The notes below the pieces were generated by a model that saw only the letters and a list, made by a program, of their open reading frames with translations, was not told the DNA's origin and did no database searches. The translations under genes were made by a program, and so were the position numbers. A stretch of DNA of 17,681 nt, taken from an uncultured Clostridiaceae bacterium. GTDB taxonomy: Bacteria; Bacillota; Clostridia; Lachnospirales; Lachnospiraceae. Shown piece by piece: positions 7,800 to 15,204 of the stretch (the stretch's first letter is position 1; each line of letters opens with the position of its first letter). The DNA lies in assembly GCA_949948825.1 (NCBI GenBank), contig CATLIJ010000020.1, positions 1 through 17,681 of the forward strand, in the 5' to 3' direction.

Positions 7800-7828
7800 T
7801 TGTAATTTACGAACTTTTTTAGTAAAAT
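7800..7828 (+). promoter_or_regulatory. Candidate promoter of the EF-G-like gene
   Basis: TTGTAA (7800-7805), a 17-base spacer, and TAAAAT (7823-7828) would start transcription near 7835, 33 bases before the ATG. An overlapping alternative is TTGTGC (7778-7783), 17 bases, TGTAAT (7801-7806). The sequence alone cannot decide between them. Confidence 0.5.
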
Positions 7829-7867
7829 ATCCTCATGGACAAAAATTGAAGTACAGGAGGGAATTAT

Positions 7868-9970
7868 ATGAACGTATATGGGACACAGCAAATCCGTAAT
7901 GTCGCGCTGCTTGGACATGGAGGAGCGGGGAAGACGACAGTGGCAGAGGCACTGGCATTGCTCACCGGCGTCACCAAGCGCATGGGAAAGGTGACTGACG
8001 GCAATACGATCAGCGATTATGATAAAGAAGAGATCAAGCGTCAGTTCTCCATATCCACATCTCTGATTCCGCTGGAATACAAGGGCGAGGACGGGCTGAT
8101 CAAGATTAACCTTCTGGATACTCCCGGATATTTTGACTTTGTGGGAGAGGTGGAAGAGGCAGTCAGCGTGGCAGATGCCGCCATTATTGTGGTCAACTGC
8201 AAGGCAGGCATTGAGGTGGGTACAGAGAAGGCATGGGAGCTGTGCGAGAAGCTGAATCTGCCCCGGATTATTTTTGTGACCAATATGGATGATGACCATG
8301 CAAGCTATCGTGAGCTGGTGCTGAAGCTGGAGACCCGCTTTGGCAGAAAGATTGCTCCGTTCCAGCTTCCCATCCGTGAGAATGAGAAGTTTGTGGGATA
8401 TGTGAATGTAGTGAAGATGGCGGGCCGCCGCTTTACCAATATGAGCGACTATGAGGAGTGTGAGATTCCAGAATATTCCAGGAAGAACTTAGGGATTGCC
8501 AGAGAGGCTTTGATGGAAGCAGTGGCAGAGACCAGCGAGGAGTATATGGAACGGTATTTCTCTGGTGAAGAGTTTACCCAGGAGGAGATTTCCGCTGCTC
8601 TCCGGGCACATGTGATTGACGGCAGCATTGTTCCGGTTCTTATGGGCTCCGGAGTCAATTGCCAAGGATTTAAGACGCTTCTTCAGGCCATTGACCGGTA
8701 TCTGCCCACACCGGATAAGTTTGAGTGCATTGGAGTGGATGTGTCTACCGGCGAGCGCTTTACAGCCAAATACAATGATCAGGTGTCTCTGTCTGCCCGT
8801 GTGTTTAAGACCATTGTAGATCCGTTCATTGGAAAATATTCCCTGATGAAGATTTGTACCGGAACCTTAAAGCCAGATTCCGTAATCTATAACGTGAACA
8901 AGGATGCAGAGGAAAAGGTAGGCAAGGTTTATTTGCTGAGAGGCAAGGATTCGATTGAGGTGTCAGAGTTAAAGGCCGGAGATATCGGCGCTGTGGCGAA
9001 ACTGAATGTGACACAGACCGGAGATACCATCGCTGTGCGGACTGCGCCCATTGTTTACCACAAGCCTCAGATTTCCACTCCTTATACCTACATGCGGTAT
9101 AAGACCATGACAAAGGGGGATGAGGACAAGGTAAGCAGCGCTTTAGCTAAGCTTACGGAGGAGGATTTGACCTTAAAGGCAGTGAATGACAAGGAGAACC
9201 GCCAGCTTCTGCTGTACGGAATCGGAGATCAGCAGCTTGAGGTGGTGGTCAGCAAGCTTCTCAACCGCTATAAGGTGGAGATTGAGTTAAGCAAGCCCAA
9301 ATTTGCGTTCCGTGAGACCATCCGCAAGAAAGTGGAGGTTCAGGGCAAATATAAAAAGCAGACCGGCGGACATGGCCAGTATGGGGATGTTAAGATGATC
9401 TTTGAGCCGTCGGGAGATTTGGAGACTCCTTATGTATTTGAGGAGAATGTATTTGGCGGCGCTGTTCCCAGAAACTATTTCCCGGCTGTGGAAAAGGGTG
9501 TGCAGGAAAGCTGTGTGAAGGGTCCTTTGGCGGCTTATCCGGTGGTTGGTGTGAAGGCTACTTTGATTGACGGTTCCTATCATCCGGTAGATTCCTCTGA
9601 GATGGCCTTTAAGACAGCAGCTTCCATGGCATTTAAGAAGGGCTTTCTGGATGCAGGTCCTGTGCTTTTGGAGCCGATTGCATCGGTAAAGGTGACAGTT
9701 CCGGATAAGTTTACCGGAGATGTAATGGGAGACTTAAACCGGAGAAGAGGACGTGTGCTGGGAATGAATTCTGACCATCACGGCAAACAGGTGATTGAGG
9801 CGGATGTGCCAATGTCAGAGATGTTTGGCTACAATACAGATTTGCGCTCCATGACCGGAGGAATCGGGCTGTATGAGTATGAGTTTGCCCGGTATGAGCA
9901 GGCTCCTGGTGATATTCAGAAGAAGGAAGTAGAGGCAAGAGCAGCGAAAGTAGATAAGATGGACGCGTAG
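7868..9970 (+). CDS. EF-G-like translational GTPase (paralogue of elongation factor G)
   Basis: A 700-residue protein with the full EF-G architecture: GTPase domain, beta-barrel domain II (from about residue 290), the domain III-V region with TGGHGQYGDVKM in domain IV, and a C-terminal domain V (GDVMGDLNRRRGRVLGM). It belongs to the EF-G-like subfamily rather than canonical FusA. The P-loop is GHGGAGKT (16-23) instead of GHIDAGKT; switch I lacks the RGITI motif and reads KRQFSIS (57-63). The G3 motif is DTPGYFDF (84-91), so the catalytic histidine is replaced by tyrosine, and the NKMD motif reads TNMD (138-141). AGGAGG lies 7 bases before the ATG. No ribosomal protein, tuf or rpsL gene is nearby, which also argues against housekeeping EF-G. 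The subfamily's cellular role is unclear; a ribosome-associated function is inferred. Confidence 0.88.
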   Translation: MNVYGTQQIRNVALLGHGGAGKTTVAEALALLTGVTKRMGKVTDGNTISDYDKEEIKRQFSISTSLIPLEYKGEDGLIKINLLDTPGYFDFVGEVEEAVSVADAAIIVVNCKAGIEVGTEKAWELCEKLNLPRIIFVTNMDDDHASYRELVLKLETRFGRKIAPFQLPIRENEKFVGYVNVVKMAGRRFTNMSDYEECEIPEYSRKNLGIAREALMEAVAETSEEYMERYFSGEEFTQEEISAALRAHVIDGSIVPVLMGSGVNCQGFKTLLQAIDRYLPTPDKFECIGVDVSTGERFTAKYNDQVSLSARVFKTIVDPFIGKYSLMKICTGTLKPDSVIYNVNKDAEEKVGKVYLLRGKDSIEVSELKAGDIGAVAKLNVTQTGDTIAVRTAPIVYHKPQISTPYTYMRYKTMTKGDEDKVSSALAKLTEEDLTLKAVNDKENRQLLLYGIGDQQLEVVVSKLLNRYKVEIELSKPKFAFRETIRKKVEVQGKYKKQTGGHGQYGDVKMIFEPSGDLETPYVFEENVFGGAVPRNYFPAVEKGVQESCVKGPLAAYPVVGVKATLIDGSYHPVDSSEMAFKTAASMAFKKGFLDAGPVLLEPIASVKVTVPDKFTGDVMGDLNRRRGRVLGMNSDHHGKQVIEADVPMSEMFGYNTDLRSMTGGIGLYEYEFARYEQAPGDIQKKEVEARAAKVDKMDA

Positions 9971-9984
9971 GAGTTGTAAGAATC

Positions 9985-10056
9985 GGGGAAACCGGATGGC
10001 ACAGCGCTGTTTCAATTTTGGCAGCGCTGCGGCAAATGCCGGTTTCCCCCTGTTTT
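9985..10056 (+). terminator. Long hairpin, possible terminator after the EF-G-like gene
   Basis: GGGGAAACCGG (9985-9995) pairs perfectly with CCGGTTTCCCC (10039-10049) and is followed by CTGTTTT. Inside, two CAGCGCTG copies (10002-10009 and 10022-10029) can pair with each other around a 12-base loop. The U-run is short and interrupted, so termination may be partial, with read-through to the CPBP gene 30 bases downstream. Confidence 0.55.
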
Positions 10057-10085
10057 ACAAAGAGGGTTTGCAGCAGGAGGGAAGA

Positions 10086-11012
10086 ATGATAGCAAGAAAA
10101 CAATTTTCCAGAATCGGTTGGGCATTTGTGGCATTTTGCCTGGTGGATCTTGGCGTGCAGATGGTGTTTGGAGCATGGATTGGAGTCTGGATGCTGCTAA
10201 GAGACATGGAAACGCCGAATATAGATTTTCTTCTGCTGGCTCAGATTTCCATGTATGTGTTTGCGTTCCCCATATTTTGGGTGCTCATGAGGCGGATTCC
10301 TGCCTGGAGGAAGCCGGAAGGAGAAAGCATTGGGATCGGGCAGTTTCTTCTGTGGGCTATAGTCTGCTTTGGGCTTACTTACCTGGGGAATTTTGCAGGG
10401 CAGATTGCTGCCAAGATTACAGAGATTGTCACGGGGAGCTCCGGAGAGAATCCAGTGTTAGATATGGTTGATATGATGAATCCATGGATGGTGTTTCTCA
10501 CAACCGTTGTGATTGCTCCTGTGATGGAGGAGCTGATGTTCCGGAAATTTCTCATTGACCGGATTGTGCCTTTTGGACAGAAAGCGGCTGTAATCGTGTC
10601 AGGAGTGGCTTTTGGGCTGTTTCATGGGAATCTTTATCAGTTTTTCTATGCCAGTTTTCTTGGAATGATTTTTGCCTATCTTTACAGCAGCACCGGACGT
10701 CTTCGGTATAATATTTTGCTTCATATGATGATTAATATGGTAGGGGGAGTGGTGCCGGTGGTGCTGATGCAGCAGTTAGGCGAATTTTCTGCTGGAGCGG
10801 CGCTTGCATTTCTTGGTATCATGCTTATGGGGATTTTTATGATTGCAAGTATTATAGGCGCTATTGTACTGATTTGTATTTTTGCAAGGAAGCTGTCCTG
10901 GTTTGGTGCGTGGGTCCCGGCGTCCGCAAAGGGACTTTGGAGAGATGTGCTGACTGCGCCTGGGGTGATTGGGTTTCTGGTTGTGTGTGTGACGATGTTT
11001 TTTATGAATTAA
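10086..11012 (+). CDS. CPBP-family intramembrane metalloprotease
   Basis: A 308-residue polytopic membrane protein of the CPBP (Abi, CAAX-protease and bacteriocin-processing) family. The three conserved motifs are present: EELMFR (residues 148-153, the EExxxR motif), FGLFH (176-180) and HMMIN (213-217), which supply the glutamates and histidines of the metalloprotease site. About seven or eight hydrophobic segments are visible, beginning at residue 10. Family members process prenylated proteins or peptides or confer bacteriocin self-immunity; no bacteriocin gene is seen here, so the substrate is unknown. ATG 10086 is chosen because AGGAGG lies 5 bases before it; an in-frame ATG at 9996 falls inside the hairpin and has no such site. 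No promoter was found between the hairpin and the gene, so read-through from the EF-G-like gene is possible. Confidence 0.9.
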   Translation: MIARKQFSRIGWAFVAFCLVDLGVQMVFGAWIGVWMLLRDMETPNIDFLLLAQISMYVFAFPIFWVLMRRIPAWRKPEGESIGIGQFLLWAIVCFGLTYLGNFAGQIAAKITEIVTGSSGENPVLDMVDMMNPWMVFLTTVVIAPVMEELMFRKFLIDRIVPFGQKAAVIVSGVAFGLFHGNLYQFFYASFLGMIFAYLYSSTGRLRYNILLHMMINMVGGVVPVVLMQQLGEFSAGAALAFLGIMLMGIFMIASIIGAIVLICIFARKLSWFGAWVPASAKGLWRDVLTAPGVIGFLVVCVTMFFMN

Positions 11013-11056
11013 GGCAGCAGGGGATTGTGGAAAGAGATTGATTAGGATGAGAGATT

Positions 11057-11239
11057 ATGACAGAAAAGGAAATGTTAAAACTATCCGTGGAAGAGTTTTC
11101 CAGAGTTCAGCGGTACATGCTTTTGTCAGAGAAGGATACAGAAGCATATAAAGCAATGAAAGAAAGATATTATGAACGGAAGGTTATATTAACCATATCC
11201 GGCGTTAGCCTGACAAATCTGGATCATATTAACGAATAG
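11057..11239 (+). CDS. Small hypothetical protein (60 aa)
   Basis: A 60-residue, charged, mostly helical protein beginning MTEKEMLKLSVEEF, with an amphipathic ERYYERK stretch and ending SLTNLDHINE. It has no signal peptide, membrane segment or cysteine. The start is preceded by a weak AGGATGAGAG purine-rich site. It lies 44 bases after the CPBP gene on the same strand with no visible terminator between, so co-transcription is plausible. The amino-acid composition looks like a real protein rather than a chance frame. I do not recognise a family and assign no function. Confidence 0.6.
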   Translation: MTEKEMLKLSVEEFSRVQRYMLLSEKDTEAYKAMKERYYERKVILTISGVSLTNLDHINE

Positions 11240-11286
11240 GCCCCCATGAACGGTAACAGAGTGAATAAAAGAATCGGGTTTTGAAC

Positions 11287-11316
11287 TTGACATAGCTCCT
11301 GCGGGGGGGGTATAAT
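11287..11316 (+). promoter_or_regulatory. Consensus promoter with an eight-G tract in the spacer
   Basis: Perfect TTGACA (11287-11292) and perfect TATAAT (11311-11316) are separated by 18 bases. The last eight spacer bases (11303-11310) are all G, directly abutting the -10 box. Transcription would start near 11323, about 32 bases before the secreted-protein gene. Changes in tract length would move the spacer towards or away from the 17-base optimum. Confidence 0.85.
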
Positions 11317-11354
11317 GAAATTCTACAAAATGCCAATTAGGAGGAATAAGAAAC

Positions 11355-12083
11355 ATGAGATGGATGAAGGCAGTAATGGCAGGAGCCGTTTTTTCCGCGC
11401 TTTTTGCAGGAACCGCATTTGCAGGAGAATGGGTAAAGGGAGACGGAGCGAACCAGGACAGATGGCGTTATGATAATCAGGACGGGACATTTGCCAATAG
11501 CGGATGGTTCTGGATTGATGGAAACGGCGACGGCATTGCGGAAAGCTATTGCTTTGACGGAGAGGGCTGGCTTTATGTGAATACAACAACACCGGACGGA
11601 TATGTGGTGAATGAAAACGGAGCATGGGTTTCGGAAGGACAGGTGATGACCCAGCAGGCGGAAGCACCGGCACAGACCCCTGCACCGACAGGGGATTCCT
11701 CCATAGCGTCTGTTGCAGGTACCTATTCCTTCTATGGGGCCAGAATTGTGGACACAGGAGTAACCAATACGGATCTTAGAAAAATAACCCTAAATGACGG
11801 AAGGGTGGTAAACCAGAACTATCCGGGCAGTGTGGAAGTAACGGTTGTGGATGAAAATACCATCCGCCTTTATTTTAGTCAGGATGAAATGTTCCTTCAG
11901 CCGGATATCTATACATTAAAAAGGAATGGGGATGTTTTTGTTTTTGATTCCTATGGAGAGAAGAGGGATGCATTGTATCAGGTTATGGTATGTAATGCGC
12001 ATTTTGAAGGGGATACCATAGAGATCGGAAGGCTCAGCCGTACTACAGGTGAGGTTGGATTATATCTAATATATAAGCGATGA
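11355..12083 (+). CDS. Secreted protein with cell-wall-binding-like repeat and unknown C-terminal domain
   Basis: A 242-residue exported protein. Residues 1-23 are a Sec signal peptide (basic MRWMK start, hydrophobic core, AFA before Gly24 as the signal-peptidase site). Residues 24-95 are rich in Trp, Gly, Tyr and Asp: GWFWIDGNGDGIAESYCF then GWLYVNTTTPDGYVVN, a pattern typical of choline/cell-wall-binding repeats in clostridial surface proteins. A Pro/Thr/Gln/Ala linker (about 98-115) leads to a C-terminal domain of about 125 residues, predicted beta-rich (YSFYGARIVDTG, then VEVTVVDENTIRLYF), that I do not recognise. AGGAGG at 11339-11344 precedes the ATG by 10 bases. No LPXTG anchor is present, so surface attachment would be non-covalent. 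Expression may vary through the poly-G promoter. Confidence 0.85.
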   Translation: MRWMKAVMAGAVFSALFAGTAFAGEWVKGDGANQDRWRYDNQDGTFANSGWFWIDGNGDGIAESYCFDGEGWLYVNTTTPDGYVVNENGAWVSEGQVMTQQAEAPAQTPAPTGDSSIASVAGTYSFYGARIVDTGVTNTDLRKITLNDGRVVNQNYPGSVEVTVVDENTIRLYFSQDEMFLQPDIYTLKRNGDVFVFDSYGEKRDALYQVMVCNAHFEGDTIEIGRLSRTTGEVGLYLIYKR

Positions 12084-12130
12084 GCTGTTGCCGCCTGAAG
12101 CCGAAGGATGCAAAAATTGATGAGAAAACC

Positions 12131-12159
12131 TTGACATCTTTTTCTAACTATGTTAAATT
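12131..12159 (+). promoter_or_regulatory. Promoter of the leuS T-box transcript
   Basis: Perfect TTGACA (12131-12136), a 17-base spacer and TAAATT (12154-12159); the overlapping TTAAAT (12153-12158) with 16 bases is an alternative -10. The start site would be near 12166, giving a leader of about 550 bases before leuS. Confidence 0.75.
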
Positions 12160-12165
12160 AAGTAC

Positions 12166-12624
12166 CAGCAAATGACAATGCTGAGAAGAAAAGAAGTAGG
12201 TTTTCCGGAACTGTGCAGAGAGCTGCCGGGTGGTGTGAGGCGGACGGGGAAGAAGACTGAACTGGTTTTGGAGCAGCCGGCTGAAGAATGCGGGCGTGTT
12301 TCAGCACATGTGCGGGCAGAGCAGATTGCAGAGGGATTTTGTATGAGATTCTTTCATCTGACAGGACTGCGGCAGGATGTGGGGACAGGCAGCTTTTGAG
12401 TAGGTCAGGACGGTTTCCCGCCGTTATCAGGGAGGCAGCCGGATACGGGCCGCATGGAAAGTGCGGATCATCTTTACAGGAGCAGAGATGAGAAGAAGGC
12501 AAATTGGCTTAAGAGCTGTTTTGCACCGGAAGGCTGATGAGAGAGCATGGCAAACATGAAGCAGAGTGGTACCGCGCAGAAGAAGTCTGCGTCTCTGGAG
12601 GAGATCCGGAGACGCAGTTTTTTT
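12166..12624 (+). promoter_or_regulatory. T-box riboswitch leader of leuS (tRNA-Leu sensing)
   Basis: The T-box core AGCAGAGTGGTACCGCG is at 12560-12576. The antiterminator can form from AGAG (12563-12566) with CTCT (12593-12596) and GCGCAGA (12574-12580) with TCTGCGT (12586-12592), leaving the seven-base bulge TGGTACC to hold the tRNA NCCA end. The variable base is T, complementary to discriminator A73, as expected for tRNA-Leu. Stem I shows the S-turn AGTA (12195-12198), the AGAGAGC bulge and a GGTGGTG distal loop (about 12207-12240). GAACTGG at 12259-12265 carries the likely specifier CTG (12262-12264), a leucine codon. Uncharged tRNA-Leu would favour the antiterminator and allow leuS transcription. 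About 285 bases separate the specifier region from the T-box, longer than usual. The whole gap 12084-12715 is accounted for by promoter, leader and ribosome binding site. Confidence 0.92.
12587..12624 (+). terminator. Intrinsic terminator of the leuS T-box
   Basis: The 13-bp arms CTGCGTCTCTGGA (12587-12599) and TCCGGAGACGCAG (12605-12617) pair with one G-U wobble around a 5-base loop, followed by seven T (12618-12624). The 5' arm is also the 3' part of the antiterminator, so the two folds exclude each other. Confidence 0.95.
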
Positions 12625-12715
12625 GTGTACATGGGGCGGAGAGGAGTATGGCTGCTTATGCGGTACACCAGAGCATTTTTTAAACACGCTCAAAACAGAC
12701 AGGAGGAAAACGATT

Positions 12716-15127
12716 ATGGCAGGTTATAATCACAGCGCCATTGAGAAAAAGTGGCGCGAGAACTGGGAGAAGAATCCTATTAATGTAGATGACGGTAAGA
12801 AACCAAAATATTATTGTCTGGACATGTTTCCCTATCCGTCCGGAAGCGGACTTCATGTGGGACACTGGAGAGGATATGTGATCTCAGATGTGTGGAGCCG
12901 TTATCAGATTTTAAAAGGACATTATGTGATTCATCCCATGGGATGGGATGCTTTTGGCCTTCCGGCAGAGAATTATGCCATCAAGATGGGCATTCATCCA
13001 GCCATCTCCACAGCGGAGAATGTTAAAAATATTAAAAGGCAGATCAATCAGATTGCATCTATTTATGACTGGGATATGGAAGTCAATACTACAGACCCTG
13101 CATTTTACAAATGGACCCAGTGGATTTTTGTACAGATGTTTAAAAAGGGTCTGGCTTATGAGAAGGAATTTCCCATTAACTGGTGTCCGTCCTGCAAGAC
13201 CGGCCTTGCCAATGAGGAAGTGGTCAATGGCTGCTGTGAGCGCTGCGGCGCTGCGGTGACAAAGAAGAATCTGCGCCAGTGGATGTTAAAAATCACAGCC
13301 TATGCAGAGCGGCTGTTACAAGATCTGGATAAGCTGGACTGGCCGGAAAAGGTTAAAAAAATGCAGACCGAGTGGATTGGAAAGTCTTACGGCGCAGAGG
13401 TGGATTTTGGGGTGGAGGGAAAGGATGAAAAGATTACAGTCTATACCACCAGACCAGATACCCTGTACGGGGCGACCTTTATGGTGCTGGCTCCGGAGCA
13501 TAAGCTGGCCAGAGGGCTTGCCACGCCGGAGACAGAGGAGGCAGTGGAAAAGTATATTTACGATGCTTCCATGAAGTCCAATGTGGACCGGATGCAGGAT
13601 AAGGAGAAAACCGGTGTATTTACGGGCAGCTATGCCATCAATCCCTTAAACGGCGCAAAAGTACCCATCTGGCTGTCCGATTATGTGCTGGCTGATTACG
13701 GTACAGGAGCTATTATGTGTGTGCCTGCCCATGATGACCGGGATTTTGAATTTGCGAAAAAGTTCAATATTCCGATTATTCAGGTAATTGCAAAGGATGG
13801 AAAAGAGATTCCGGACATGACAGAAGCCTACACAGAAGCCAGCGGAACCATGATAAATTCCGGGGAGTGGAACGGCATGGAGTCAGCAGTGCTGAAAAAG
13901 GAAGCTCCTGCCATGATTGAAGCCAGAGGCCTGGGCAAAAAGACGGTGAATTACAAGCTGCGGGACTGGGTGTTTTCCAGACAGCGGTATTGGGGAGAGC
14001 CGATTCCTATTATCCACTGTCCCAAGTGCGGCAATGTGGCAGTGCCAGAGGAGGAGCTGCCCCTGAAGCTTCCAGAGGTGGAAAGCTATCAGCCTACAGG
14101 TACCGGAGAGTCTCCTTTGGCTGCTATTGACGAGTGGGTAAACTGCACTTGCCCCAAGTGCGGCGGTCCGGCCAAGCGGGAGACCAACACCATGCCTCAG
14201 TGGGCTGGCTCCTCCTGGTATTTCCTGCGGTATGTGGACAGCCACAATGACAAAGAGCTGGTGTCCAGAGAGAAGGCGGACAAATATTTGCCAGTGGACA
14301 TGTATATCGGAGGTGTGGAGCATGCAGTGCTGCATCTTTTATACTCCCGGTTTTACACCAAATTCCTGTGTGACATTGGGGCGATTGACTTTGACGAGCC
14401 GTTTACCAAGCTATTCAACCAGGGTATGATCACTGGAAAGAATGGCATTAAAATGAGCAAGTCCAAGGGAAATGTAGTGTCTCCGGACGATCTGGTGCGG
14501 GATTACGGATGTGACTCCCTGCGGATGTATGAGCTGTTTGTAGGTCCGCCGGAGCTGGATGCAGAGTGGGATGAGCGGGGCATTGAAGGGGTATCCCGTT
14601 TCCTGAACCGTTTCTGGAATCTGGTTCAGTCCAGCAAGGACAAAAATGTACCTGAGACCAGGGAAATGGTACGGCTGCGCCATAAGCTGATTTTTGATAT
14701 TGAGCAGCGGTTCAATCAGTTCAGCTTAAATACCGTAATCTCCGGATTCATGGAGTATAACAATAAGATGATGGAGTTGGCCAAAAAGGCCGGAGGTATG
14801 GATCTGGAGACCTTGAGGACCTTTACGGTTCTGCTGGCGCCTTTTGCACCGCATATCGGGGAAGAGGTATGGGAGCAACTGGGAGGAACGGACAGTGTTT
14901 TCCATGCCAAGTGGCCGGAATGGGAAGAGGAGGCCATGAAGGAGGATGAAATTGAAATCGGCGTTCAGGTAAACGGCAAGGCCAGAGGCGTGGTTTCTCT
15001 GCCTGTGGGCGTGTCCAAAGAGGAGGCCATTGCAGCCGGTAAGGCGGCTGTGGCAGATAAAATCACCGGAACCATTGTGAAGGAAATCTATGTGCCAGGG
15101 CGGATTATTAACCTGGTGTGCAAATAG
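12716..15127 (+). CDS. leuS: Leucyl-tRNA synthetase
   Basis: An 803-residue class I aminoacyl-tRNA synthetase that charges tRNA-Leu, the normal bacterial length. The N-terminal catalytic motif is HVGH (47-50) after FPYPSGSGL, and the second catalytic motif is KMSKS (579-583). The zinc-type segment CPSCKTGLANEEVVNGCCERC and the editing (CP1) domain, with TTRPDTLYGATF and PAHDDRDFEF, lie between; the TTRPDTLYG threonines and the DDRDF aspartates are the expected hydrolytic-editing residues. The anticodon-binding helices and a small C-terminal domain (IEIGVQVNGKARG) close the protein. ATG 12716 is chosen because AGGAGG lies 9 bases before it; the frame extends 50 codons upstream into the T-box terminator, where translation is unlikely. 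Regulation is by the T-box leader. It is the only gene on its transcript, ending in a terminator at 15149-15187. Confidence 0.98.
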   Translation: MAGYNHSAIEKKWRENWEKNPINVDDGKKPKYYCLDMFPYPSGSGLHVGHWRGYVISDVWSRYQILKGHYVIHPMGWDAFGLPAENYAIKMGIHPAISTAENVKNIKRQINQIASIYDWDMEVNTTDPAFYKWTQWIFVQMFKKGLAYEKEFPINWCPSCKTGLANEEVVNGCCERCGAAVTKKNLRQWMLKITAYAERLLQDLDKLDWPEKVKKMQTEWIGKSYGAEVDFGVEGKDEKITVYTTRPDTLYGATFMVLAPEHKLARGLATPETEEAVEKYIYDASMKSNVDRMQDKEKTGVFTGSYAINPLNGAKVPIWLSDYVLADYGTGAIMCVPAHDDRDFEFAKKFNIPIIQVIAKDGKEIPDMTEAYTEASGTMINSGEWNGMESAVLKKEAPAMIEARGLGKKTVNYKLRDWVFSRQRYWGEPIPIIHCPKCGNVAVPEEELPLKLPEVESYQPTGTGESPLAAIDEWVNCTCPKCGGPAKRETNTMPQWAGSSWYFLRYVDSHNDKELVSREKADKYLPVDMYIGGVEHAVLHLLYSRFYTKFLCDIGAIDFDEPFTKLFNQGMITGKNGIKMSKSKGNVVSPDDLVRDYGCDSLRMYELFVGPPELDAEWDERGIEGVSRFLNRFWNLVQSSKDKNVPETREMVRLRHKLIFDIEQRFNQFSLNTVISGFMEYNNKMMELAKKAGGMDLETLRTFTVLLAPFAPHIGEEVWEQLGGTDSVFHAKWPEWEEEAMKEDEIEIGVQVNGKARGVVSLPVGVSKEEAIAAGKAAVADKITGTIVKEIYVPGRIINLVCK

Positions 15128-15148
15128 GAAGAATGTGAAAATAAAGGG

Positions 15149-15187
15149 CAGGAACAGCTGGGCGTATGTGCGGCTGTTCCTGTTTTT
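15149..15187 (+). terminator. Intrinsic terminator after leuS
   Basis: CAGGAACAGC (15149-15158) pairs perfectly with GCTGTTCCTG (15173-15182) around a 14-base loop, followed by TTTTT. It ends the leuS transcript 18 bases before the stop of the convergent minus-strand gene. Confidence 0.92.
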
Positions 15188-15204
15188 GGGGTGACGGATG
15201 AGAT

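Noticed and set aside
12625..12668. GTGTAC/GTACAC pairing between the T-box terminator and leuS
   Set aside because: Six pairs across a 32-base loop; likely chance.
12172..12700. Several open frames of 60-90 codons between 12158 and 12729
   Set aside because: They lie within the T-box leader, overlap each other on both strands and have no ribosome binding sites or protein-like composition.
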